In this document: positions 33,524 to 40,360 of the stretch, piece after piece
Numbering within the stretch: position 1 is the stretch's first letter
How the letters are laid out: every line of letters starts with the position of its first letter
NCBI GenBank assembly: GCA_910589155.1
Contig: CAJURY010000004.1
Coordinates: 93,335-144,352 of the forward strand
DNA length: 51,018 bases
Origin: an uncultured Oscillospiraceae bacterium
Lineage (GTDB): Bacteria; Bacillota; Clostridia; Oscillospirales; Oscillospiraceae
Direction of reading: 5' to 3'
Translations under genes and position numbers: made by a program
Notes under the pieces: generated by a model
What the model was told of the DNA's origin: nothing
Seen by the model: only the letters and a program-made list of their open reading frames with translations
Databases searched by the model: none

Positions 33524-35463
33524 ACCATCGTCTCCTTTTCCGGCGGGATACGATCCCGGTAAATTCCCTGCAACCGAACCATTGCCCGGGACATGGGCAA
33601 AAGCTCCTCAAAGTTCGGGATTTTGCCTTCTACGTTTTCCACCAGATAGTCCATATGCAAAATTTCATCTGGAGGCAACCAGCGGTCGCCGTCATTGATT
33701 TGCCTGCCGTCTTGGGTTATAATACGTCGGCGGAAGGGGTCGATGGAGCCGTGAATGATGCCGGCGCGAAGAATTTCCGCAAGCTGGGCGACGCCCTCCG
33801 GCAAATCTTTGGACAGCAGTACGTCTACAACGCCGCTGTTCATGCCCCACCAGTAGTTCACGGCCTGGCTTTTGCTGCTGCGCTCGCTGCTCCAGTTGCC
33901 GGAAAGCACGCTGTTCACTACGTTGACATAAAATCTGCCCCAGTTCCAATAGGGGGAAGCAAGCTCTTTCATGGTGCCGTCCGGCTGCACCAGAAGCATC
34001 CCGTAGGAATGACAGCGCTGCTCTGGATCGGGAATGTCTCGGTTGGAAATTACGGATACGCCTTTTCGTGTAAGATCGTCCAGGGGATGTCCGGGCATAC
34101 ACGTCCAGCGGAGCTGGATTTTGGCTCTGGGATTGGTGAGCAGGGCGCCCAGAGCAAAGGCGTTGATGCTGGCGGGAACGCCAAAAATGGGGTAAGAACC
34201 CACATAACCAATGCAGTCGTCCGGCGCCATGGCGCCGGCAATGGCGCCGGTAATAAATTTTCCTTCATAGACGCGGCTGTAATAGGTGCGCAAATTGGGA
34301 TAGGGCATATCCACCGAACAATTGAGAATCCGCGCGCCGGGATTTTTTACCATGGCTTTCAGGCAGTCTCCAATGAGCTGAGGGGTGGTGGCGAAGATCA
34401 GATCCGCCCCCTCGTCAATGGCGCACTGGATGGTCTCCAGGCCGTTTACACCGGGAACCGTGTCGTTGTACGCCACAGTAAGTACCCTGTCTCCAAAGGT
34501 AGCCTCCAACTGCTTGCGGCCAAGCTCGTGGCCTTGGGTCCAGTCGCTGTCGGCGGGATTGCGCTGGTTCACAAAGGCCACCTTCAGTCTGGCGGGAGCC
34601 GTGACCTGCTTGATTTTGTTCAAAAGCCCCTCCTGCCCAGCAGGCTGGGTGGATACCGCCACCGGCGCGCGCTCTCCTGCGGCTTTTACATTGTCCCACA
34701 TGGCGGAGAGATTTTTGCGGATTTCCCCGGCGGTTTGCAGCTTGAGATCTTCCATGGTAAACACTCTCAGCCAGACCAGCAGGGCGTCCGCCGCGGTAAT
34801 GGGCAGGCTGTCTCCTCCAAGCTGAGAAAATGCCTCCTGAAAATAGGCGAAGCGGGCAGAAAACTGCTGCCGTTCCTCATCCGACCATGTTTGTTCCGGC
34901 TGGCAGTCCAAGGCGGCCAGGAGCTTAGCGTAAGCGCCCAGCTTGCTGGGCGTTACCTCATATAGCCCGGTAATTTTGTAAAAATCCAGAAATTCATAAT
35001 AAAGCTGCACCGCAGGATCGTTGGAATATCCCGGCAGCAGCCGGACGACATTGCCTGTAATCCGAGGGGCTTCAAAATATTTCAGCACGCTGACCCGTTT
35101 GTTCCCCTCCTGCACATAGAATTTGCCTAAGTACTCATAGCAGAAAATCGGATCCCGGATGCCGTCTTCCAAATGCGCCCGGCATAGATCAACCCATTTG
35201 CCGGCAAATTCTGTTTCGCTGCCTAAAAGGGGCATAAAATTGGACGCAAAGGCCGACGTGCGTCCCGGCGTTTTTGTACCCACGATTAAATGGCTGGGAA
35301 TTTCCACAAGTCCCAGCTCTACGGCGTGCTCCACCGTCGCGTCTCCGACCATTTCATCCAGTACCGGCGTATAGGGATAAACACCCCTTGCCACACAGTC
35401 CCGATACTGCTTTTGTCCTGCCCTGAGGGCCTTGGTATAGTCGTCAAAATAGGATTGCGCCAC
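33520..35463 (-). CDS. BMP/PnrA-like binding protein fused to an N-terminal ParB-like domain
   Basis: A 647-aa protein without signal peptide, lipobox or membrane helix. Residues about 50-145 (IPSHLIVGTKTPGR ... GKFYVQEGNKRVSVLKYF) look like a ParB/sulfiredoxin-type nucleotide-binding domain. Residues about 290-590 form a BMP/PnrA fold (KVAFVNQRNPADSDWTQGHELGRK, GADLIFATTPQLIGD, FITGAIAGAMAPDDCIGYVG), the family that binds purine nucleosides outside the cell for ABC uptake. Here it seems cytoplasmic, so it may sense or carry a nucleoside. The start is GTG with GAGGTGG upstream. First gene of a four-gene operon. Confidence 0.85.
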   Translation of the reverse strand: MAQSYFDDYTKALRAGQKQYRDCVARGVYPYTPVLDEMVGDATVEHAVELGLVEIPSHLIVGTKTPGRTSAFASNFMPLLGSETEFAGKWVDLCRAHLEDGIRDPIFCYEYLGKFYVQEGNKRVSVLKYFEAPRITGNVVRLLPGYSNDPAVQLYYEFLDFYKITGLYEVTPSKLGAYAKLLAALDCQPEQTWSDEERQQFSARFAYFQEAFSQLGGDSLPITAADALLVWLRVFTMEDLKLQTAGEIRKNLSAMWDNVKAAGERAPVAVSTQPAGQEGLLNKIKQVTAPARLKVAFVNQRNPADSDWTQGHELGRKQLEATFGDRVLTVAYNDTVPGVNGLETIQCAIDEGADLIFATTPQLIGDCLKAMVKNPGARILNCSVDMPYPNLRTYYSRVYEGKFITGAIAGAMAPDDCIGYVGSYPIFGVPASINAFALGALLTNPRAKIQLRWTCMPGHPLDDLTRKGVSVISNRDIPDPEQRCHSYGMLLVQPDGTMKELASPYWNWGRFYVNVVNSVLSGNWSSERSSKSQAVNYWWGMNSGVVDVLLSKDLPEGVAQLAEILRAGIIHGSIDPFRRRIITQDGRQINDGDRWLPPDEILHMDYLVENVEGKIPNFEELLPMSRAMVRLQGIYRDRIPPEKETMV

Positions 35464-35493
35464 CTGTGCGTGCCACCTCGCTTTGCGTTGTCT

Positions 35494-35530
35494 TATAGAG
35501 CCTCCTGCGTCGCAGGAGGAAAGGCTCTCT
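35494..35530 (-). other. Leader hairpin of the BMP-like operon
   Basis: On the minus strand CCTCCTGCG and CGCAGGAGG form a stem around one base, extended by AGAG/CTCT, between the promoter and the ribosome site. It contains an AGGAGG buried in the stem. It could affect mRNA stability or translation; it matches no riboswitch known to me. Confidence 0.4.
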
Positions 35531-35537
35531 GTTTTTT

Positions 35538-35566
35538 ATTTTAAACAAAAGCCGGGAAAAATACAA
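35538..35566 (-). promoter_or_regulatory. Promoter of the BMP-like operon
   Basis: TTGTAT (35566-35561) and TAAAAT (35543-35538) with a 17-bp spacer on the minus strand. Confidence 0.65.
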
Positions 35567-35635
35567 GGGTGAACTGCTATTTTTTCCAACGGGACGAACG
35601 GCCGCAAGCTGCGCGTTTTTGGATGCGAGTTCTGT

Positions 35636-35664
35636 TTTGCGTTTGTTCATAGAATGTTTATAAT
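35636..35664 (+). promoter_or_regulatory. Promoter of the PAP2 gene
   Basis: TTTGCG (35636-35641) and TATAAT (35659-35664) with a 17-bp spacer; a second TATAAT-like sequence lies at 35672. Confidence 0.6.
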
Positions 35665-35727
35665 TCTCGCTTATAATGAAACCAGATTGTTCGCGGCCTT
35701 GCTCGGTCGGGAGGAAAGGAATATTTT

Positions 35728-36444
35728 ATGGGTTCTTTGAAATCGTCTGCGCCGCTTCCCGGCGGCCTTGTGGATTATCGAGGGTTTCGGCTCAGCAAGC
35801 TGAACACCCCGGAATTTTCCCACCTGCTGCTTTTGCTGTTTTGGCCGGTTTACGGCCTTGTGTTTTACACGCTGGAGCGGGGAATCACCACAAATTACCA
35901 TGTGGTGCACGCGCCTTTGGACGACCGCATTCCTTTCTGCGAGCTTTTCCTGATTCCCTATCTGTTCTGGTTTGTGTTTCTTGTGGGGATGCTGGCGTAT
36001 TTGCTGTTTTTTGATGTGGAGGGCTTTCGCAAGTTCATGTACTTTGTGATTTTGACCTACACGGCCACCTGCGTGATTTACATTGTCTGGCCGTCCATGC
36101 AGAACCTGCGGCCGGAAACCTTTCAGCGGGACAATGCGCTTACCCGGTTCATGGCGGACTTTTATGCTTTTGACACCAATACCAACGTATGCCCATCTTT
36201 GCACGTCATCGGTTCTTTTGCCGCGATGTTTGGGGGCTGGCATACGAAGCGTTTTTCTACCCCGGCCTGGCGCGCTACGCTGGCGGTGATTACCCTGCTC
36301 ATTTCCATTTCCACCGTGTTTTTAAAGCAGCATTCTGTTTTGGATATTCCTCCGGCGCTGCTTTTGAGCCTGATTGCCTATATACTCGTATACCGCACAA
36401 AATTGTTCTGCAAGAAAAAAAGCGCCCCCTCCCAAGCCGCATAG
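35728..36444 (+). CDS. PAP2-family membrane phosphatase
   Basis: A 238-aa membrane protein with about six helices. NVCPSLHVIGSFAA (about 152-165) and KQHSVLDIPPALLLSL (about 194-209) match the second and third motifs of the PAP2 phosphatase/inositol-phosphotransferase superfamily, with the two catalytic His residues; the first motif may be the region before residue 135. It probably removes phosphate from a lipid such as phosphatidate or undecaprenyl-pyrophosphate. GGAGG lies upstream. It is a single gene followed by a strong terminator. Confidence 0.85.
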   Translation: MGSLKSSAPLPGGLVDYRGFRLSKLNTPEFSHLLLLLFWPVYGLVFYTLERGITTNYHVVHAPLDDRIPFCELFLIPYLFWFVFLVGMLAYLLFFDVEGFRKFMYFVILTYTATCVIYIVWPSMQNLRPETFQRDNALTRFMADFYAFDTNTNVCPSLHVIGSFAAMFGGWHTKRFSTPAWRATLAVITLLISISTVFLKQHSVLDIPPALLLSLIAYILVYRTKLFCKKKSAPSQAA

Positions 36445-36451
36445 CCGCTGT

Positions 36452-36487
36452 ATTCGCCGCGAAAAAAATTCGCGGCGAATTTTTTTA
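36452..36487 (+). terminator. Terminator of the PAP2 gene
   Basis: ATTCGCCGCG (36452-36461) and CGCGGCGAAT (36471-36480) form a perfect 10-bp stem followed by T7. The stretch from here to the spo0A start is AT-rich and holds the spo0A promoter region. Confidence 0.92.
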
Positions 36488-36608
36488 CCGGGGGAAGAAT
36501 TGTTTTACAGACCTAGAAAATAGCTTGATAAAACAAGGAACTATCCTTCTAGTGAAATATCGACAAAATGTGACAAAATTCCTTAAAAAATGAGGAAAAG
36601 TTCGTGAT

Positions 36609-36674
36609 TGTCGAAAGAACGCGAACGATTTTGTGGTAAACTGCCTTGCAAAAACTCCATTTTTGTGCTAATTT
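36609..36674 (+). promoter_or_regulatory. spo0A promoter region with a possible 0A box
   Basis: TGTCGAA at 36609-36615 is a perfect 0A-box core and a weaker copy (ATCGACA) lies near 36557. TTGCAA (36646-36651) and TAATTT (36669-36674), 17 bp apart, are the best sigma-A-like pair. Autoregulation by Spo0A is common in spore formers, so the box is plausible but untested. Confidence 0.5.
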
Positions 36675-36754
36675 AATTATGTCGCAGCGATAAAGATTCT
36701 ATCAGTTTCCGGGGGATGCGCCCGGATGAAATCAGCCATAGGAGAGGAAGATTC

Positions 36755-37540
36755 ATGAAGACTAGTTTAAAGGTGTTAATTGCAGACAGCAGCGAGGAAT
36801 TTTGCATTGTTTTGAAGGAGACCCTGCAAAAAGCGGAAGGGTTTGAAGTGGTTGGAACCGCAGCAGACGGAGAGGAGGCTCTGCAAATGCTGGATTCCTG
36901 CCAGCCAGACGCTATGATCCTGGATCTGATGCTTGCAAAGAAGGACGGCATCAGCGTGATGAAAGCGGCAGCGGCTATGGAAAAGAAGCCGAAAATGCTC
37001 GTCACCACATCCTTTGCCACAGATTATGTGGTCAATACCGCCGCCGCGTTGGGCGCGCAGTATTTGATGATTAAGCCCTGCGATCTGACCGCTTTGGTGG
37101 AGCGGCTGGAAGAACTTCGGGGCAATGAAGAGACAAAGAAGCCGGCGCTTTTGCGCAAAGGACAGCCGGAACCCAACATAGAAACTATGGTTACAAATAT
37201 CATTCACGAAATCGGCGTACCTGCGCATATCAAAGGGTATCAGTATTTGCGTGAAGCAATCATCATCGCCGTTGGTGATATGGACGTGATCAACGCCATT
37301 ACCAAGGTATTGTATCCGCAGGTAGCCAAGACCTTTTCCACAACGCCCTCCAGAGTAGAACGCGCCATTCGTCACGCAATTGAGGTGGCGTGGGATCGGG
37401 GCGATCTGGACACCTTGCAGCGTTTCTTCGGCTATACCGTGTCCAACACCAAAGGCAAACCCACAAATTCTGAATTTATCGCCCTGATTGCGGATAAATT
37501 GCAGCTCCAGCTAAAGAATATGGAAGTTTCCGCCATGTGA
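36755..37540 (+). CDS. spo0A: Sporulation master regulator Spo0A
   Basis: A 261-aa response regulator controlling entry into sporulation. The receiver domain (1-120) has phosphoacceptor Asp57 in MILDLML, Thr in VTTSF and Lys in IKPCD. The C-terminal domain (about 150-261) has the Spo0A-specific ETMVTNIIHEIGVPAHIKGYQYLREAI and the DNA-recognition stretch TTPSRVERAIRHAIEVAW. The acidic pocket reads ADSS rather than the usual ADDN, so one Mg-binding acid is Ser12. The ATG at 36755 has GGAGAGGAAG upstream. Confidence 0.96.
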   Translation: MKTSLKVLIADSSEEFCIVLKETLQKAEGFEVVGTAADGEEALQMLDSCQPDAMILDLMLAKKDGISVMKAAAAMEKKPKMLVTTSFATDYVVNTAAALGAQYLMIKPCDLTALVERLEELRGNEETKKPALLRKGQPEPNIETMVTNIIHEIGVPAHIKGYQYLREAIIIAVGDMDVINAITKVLYPQVAKTFSTTPSRVERAIRHAIEVAWDRGDLDTLQRFFGYTVSNTKGKPTNSEFIALIADKLQLQLKNMEVSAM

Positions 37541-37627
37541 TTTTGTACATTCCCACATTGGGTCGATCCCCGGAAGAGCCGAACCGTCCATGGAAGGTTT
37601 TCGCGCATTGTTTGCATATCCTGTTCC

Positions 37628-37663
37628 TTTACCCCTGATTTCGCCTTGGAAGTCAGGGGTAAA
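37628..37663 (+). terminator. Terminator of spo0A
   Basis: TTTACCCCTGA (37628-37638) and TCAGGGGTAAA (37653-37663) form an 11-bp stem with a 14-nt loop and an A/T-rich tail. Confidence 0.75.
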
Positions 37664-37725
37664 AGTGTGAAATCCATTCAAAATTGTCCTGCTGCCCAGG
37701 GATTTTCTTGGGCAAATAAAAAAAT

Positions 37726-37755
37726 ACCGCCGAAAGCTGCGCTTTCAGCGGCGTG
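37726..37755 (-). terminator. Terminator of the small exporter gene
   Basis: On the minus strand CCGCTGAAAGC and GCTTTCGGCGG flank GCA, followed by TATTTTTTTA, a standard intrinsic terminator. Confidence 0.85.
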
Positions 37756-37769
37756 ACAGCCTGTGGATA

Positions 37770-37910
37770 AGCCGTTGTCATTGCGAAAAGGCAAAGCAAT
37801 CTAATGCGAAGAAGCTGCAATCTTTATATTTGCCCGGCAGATTATGCATAATCTGCCGGACAAACATAAAGAAACAAAGATTCCATTGGTTTTGCTGTCA
37901 TAGGGACGAT
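37770..37910. repeat. Palindromic repeat region after the exporter gene
   Basis: GTCATTGCGAAAAGGCAAAGCAATCT near 37778 resembles the widespread CATTGCGAG...GCAATCT intergenic repeat. A perfect 26-bp palindrome centred on ATGCAT, with arms CCGGCAGATTATG, lies at 37842-37867. Flanking ATCTTTATATTTG and CAAACATAAAGA extend it imperfectly. No gene. Confidence 0.65.
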
Positions 37911-38390
37911 TTACAACAAAAAGGAGAATACGCTCAAGGCGCCTGCGCTGATGAAATACATGATGACGTCCGCCATGGCAACGCCCAAGGACACGGCCAG
38001 AGCGGTGGATTTCAGCCCCATGTCCAAAAGGCTTGCGGCCAGCGTGCCTGTCCACGCGCCGGTGCCGGGAATGGGTATGCCCACAAAAAGCAGCAGCGCC
38101 AAAAACAGATTGCTTCGACCTGCCCGCTTGGCAAGCCGCCGGCCGCCGTGTTCGCCCTTTTCCAGACACCAACTGAAAAATTTGCCGATATACTTCTTAT
38201 GCGCCCCCCAAACCAGAACCTTCCGTGCAAACAGGTAGATAAACGGCACCGGCAGCATATTGCCCAGGGCGCAGACAATATAGGCGGGAATCATGGGAAG
38301 CCCCATATTCAGCGCCATGGGAACGGCTACCCGCAGCTCCGCAATGGGTACCATGGATACGAGAAAGACAAGAATAAATTTTTTTAACAT
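37911..38390 (-). CDS. Small multi-drug export family membrane protein
   Basis: A 159-aa membrane protein of the COG2426 (Sm_multidrug_ex) family. The N-terminal FLVSMVPIAELRVAVPMALNMGLP and the GIPIPGTGAWTG motif near residue 103-114 are characteristic, with about four helices. The name is historical; transport of drugs by this family is not well shown. The ribosome site is weak, but a clear promoter lies upstream. Confidence 0.88.
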   Translation of the reverse strand: MLKKFILVFLVSMVPIAELRVAVPMALNMGLPMIPAYIVCALGNMLPVPFIYLFARKVLVWGAHKKYIGKFFSWCLEKGEHGGRRLAKRAGRSNLFLALLLFVGIPIPGTGAWTGTLAASLLDMGLKSTALAVSLGVAMADVIMYFISAGALSVFSFLL

Positions 38391-38437
38391 GATTGGAACC
38401 GTCCAAATATTACGAGATTCATTGAAAAACCAGTCTG

Positions 38438-38466
38438 ATTATAGCATTTCCATGGGAAAAATGCAA
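38438..38466 (-). promoter_or_regulatory. Promoter of the small exporter gene
   Basis: TTGCAT (38466-38461) and TATAAT (38443-38438) with a 17-bp spacer on the minus strand. Confidence 0.8.
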
Positions 38467-38493
38467 CGAAAAATATCTTAAATTAATCTTAAT

Positions 38494-38757
38494 TTACAAG
38501 AAGTAGTGGGCGGCAACCAGCAAAAGCACTCCAGGCGCGCCTAAAAAGCCGGAAATCGCGGCGGTGGCCAAATTGATCGGGAATACAATGCCTGTATACC
38601 CGGAAAACAGGTTCAGCACAAAAAGGCAGCCGAAGCCGCAGCCCACATGGCACAAAAGCTTCCAAAACCAGCGAATCGGCGTAGACAGGATTTTCATAAT
38701 AATGAGAATGCCGATGACCGGAACGGCCACTGCCACAAAGTTTTCGATTACTTCCAT
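38494..38757 (-). CDS. bofA: BofA-like inhibitor of pro-sigma-K processing
   Basis: An 87-aa protein with two or three hydrophobic segments; the C-terminal INLATAAISGFLGAPGVLLLVAAHYFL is the BofA family hallmark. In Bacillus, BofA with SpoIVFA holds the protease SpoIVFB inactive in the outer forespore membrane until sigma-K is needed. GAGGT precedes the ATG. In Clostridia without pro-sigma-K processing such homologues have unclear roles. Confidence 0.85.
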   Translation of the reverse strand: MEVIENFVAVAVPVIGILIIMKILSTPIRWFWKLLCHVGCGFGCLFVLNLFSGYTGIVFPINLATAAISGFLGAPGVLLLVAAHYFL

Positions 38758-38793
38758 ATTTTACCTCACATATCATTAAAGCTGCGGCGCATA

Positions 38794-39078
38794 CTAGTGC
38801 CAGACGGAAATGAACAGATCAAACAAACGTCCAAAATCGCGGCTAAGAGACAAAATTGACTGTACATGACTGTCGATCATAGCGCACCGGGCGCAGGAGA
38901 AAGAGGCAGCAACGTACTGCCAGCCGTAAATTTTCTCCAGGGCGGGAAGGCCATCCCGCCTTACATATGCAGTAAGGGTATCACGGTTTCCAGGGAAAAT
39001 CAATCCTTTTTTGGCGCTGGGATGTTTTTTACTATATTGGAATGCTTTTATTCTGGTTATCATTTGTTCTTTCACCAT
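38794..39078 (-). CDS. Doubtful 94-aa ORF upstream of bofA
   Basis: Not recognised. The frame reads MVKEQMITRIKAFQYSKKH and later GLIFPGNRDTLTAYVRRD and ASFSCARCAMIDS. No good ribosome site precedes either ATG, and no domain can be named. It is the only candidate gene in the 400-bp gap between bofA and the TIR gene; it could be a real small gene, a remnant disrupted by arrival of the AT-rich TIR segment, or non-coding. Confidence 0.25.
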   Translation of the reverse strand: MVKEQMITRIKAFQYSKKHPSAKKGLIFPGNRDTLTAYVRRDGLPALEKIYGWQYVAASFSCARCAMIDSHVQSILSLSRDFGRLFDLFISVWH

Positions 39079-39101
39079 GATTTTGCCATAAACAAATTAT
39101 A

Positions 39102-39130
39102 TTGCATATATTGTCTGAATATGTTACAAT
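39102..39130 (+). promoter_or_regulatory. Promoter of the TIR gene
   Basis: TTGCAT (39102-39107) and TACAAT (39125-39130) with a 17-bp spacer. Transcription should start near 39137, which excludes the AAAGGAG at 39131 from the mRNA and favours translation from 39165. Confidence 0.7.
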
Positions 39131-39164
39131 AAAGGAGAATAATAGTAAAATGAGGGGCAAATAT

Positions 39165-40172
39165 ATGAAGGTATTTATTAGCTGGTCGGGTAATACCAGT
39201 TGGAAAGTTGCTACTGTATTTCGTGAATGGCTTCCATCCGTTATCCAGTCCATAGAACCATATGTTTCATCAGAAGATATTGATAAAGGTGCACGGTGGA
39301 GTACAGACATTGCAAAAGAACTGGAAAATTCGACCTTTGGAATATTATGTGTTACGAAAGAAAACTTAACAGCCCCATGGTTATCATTTGAAGCTGGCGC
39401 ACTTTCTAAAACAATAGAAAAGTCTCTGGTTACGCCATTTCTTTTTGATATAAAGCGGTCAGAAGTGCAAGGGCCAATACTGCAATTTCAATCGACTATT
39501 TTCCAAAAGGAAGATATATGGAAAATGGTAAAAACCTTAAATTCTGCTTGTGGAAGTGAAGGTATCTCCGAACAACGGCTAGAAAAGGCATATGAGGTAT
39601 GGTATCCAAGGCTTGAAAAAGAATTAGCCGAAATAGAAAATAAGGAAGAAACATCACCGGGTGAAAACACTTATAATAATACTGCCGAACAGTCTACAGA
39701 AATATTGGAAGAGATTTTAGAACTATCCAGAGACAATCAGAAGCTACTGAGAAACCCAGATTTAACAAAGAATAGCCTTCAAGAAGTAAAAGAATATCTA
39801 GAACGAATACCGGCTATACAAAATTCTCCTTCTTATAGAACGGAAAAATATCAACTAGATTTTCTCATGGAGATCATACATGTGTTGCCAAAGGACAAGC
39901 GCGAGTATGGGTTATTAATAGCACTAAGTCCTTTACGAGAAGATTTTCCTTGGCTCTATGATATGGGGAAGGAACTTGCGAGTGCACTAAAGGGAAAGTC
40001 GGGTCTGGATAGATTGAATGTTATTGAAGAATTTAGAAGCACGATTGAAAGTGTTTTTAGTCATCCGTATATACGAGAGTTGTCCAACTATTCGAAGAAT
40101 AGTGTAAAACTTTATCGAGAATTGCCTTATGTTATCAACACTTGTTTAAATGAATTCAAGGGATATTATTGA
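39165..40172 (+). CDS. TIR-domain protein, probable defence or NADase-type effector
   Basis: A 335-aa protein with an N-terminal TIR domain (about 1-135: KVFISWSGN, YVSSEDIDKGARWSTDIAKEL, WLSFEAGAL). Glu76 in FEAGAL is at the place of the catalytic Glu in NAD-cleaving TIR domains. The remainder (about 150-335) is charged and helical, possibly a sensor or oligomerisation region, with no known domain. The start at 39165 uses GAGGGG; 39150 is an alternative. The gene is far richer in A+T than its neighbours, a sign of transfer. It stands alone without a recognisable sensor or silencing partner. Confidence 0.82.
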   Translation: MKVFISWSGNTSWKVATVFREWLPSVIQSIEPYVSSEDIDKGARWSTDIAKELENSTFGILCVTKENLTAPWLSFEAGALSKTIEKSLVTPFLFDIKRSEVQGPILQFQSTIFQKEDIWKMVKTLNSACGSEGISEQRLEKAYEVWYPRLEKELAEIENKEETSPGENTYNNTAEQSTEILEEILELSRDNQKLLRNPDLTKNSLQEVKEYLERIPAIQNSPSYRTEKYQLDFLMEIIHVLPKDKREYGLLIALSPLREDFPWLYDMGKELASALKGKSGLDRLNVIEEFRSTIESVFSHPYIRELSNYSKNSVKLYRELPYVINTCLNEFKGYY

Positions 40173-40213
40173 GCATATCTTTGAGTTGATTTTACATAGC
40201 TTCTATTCCTTAA

Positions 40214-40259
40214 AACCGATATCCCCAAGTACTATTTAGTATTTGGGGATATCGGTTGC
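40214..40259 (+). terminator. Hairpin after the TIR gene
   Basis: ACCGATATCCCCAA and TTGGGGATATCGGT flank an AT-rich loop, forming a stem of about 14 bp. The tail is only partly T-rich. It marks the end of the AT-rich segment. Confidence 0.65.
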
Positions 40260-40289
40260 TCTAATTACGACTTTTCCATAAGAAAGGGA

Positions 40290-40317
40290 TTGCATTTTTT
40301 GAAAAATGGTCTATAAT
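40290..40317 (+). promoter_or_regulatory. Promoter of pncB
   Basis: TTGCAT (40290-40295) and TATAAT (40312-40317) with a 16-bp spacer. Confidence 0.75.
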
Positions 40318-40360
40318 CAATATAAATATATCGGTTTAAGCCGAAGCAAGAGGTGCGATT

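Noticed and set aside
33655..34965. 436-codon open frame on the plus strand
   Set aside because: Antisense shadow of the BMP-like gene; no recognisable domain.
35464..35500. T-box-like GAGGTGGCACGC in the BMP-gene leader
   Set aside because: The GAGGTGG is the ribosome site of the GTG start and no specifier loop or following terminator is seen.
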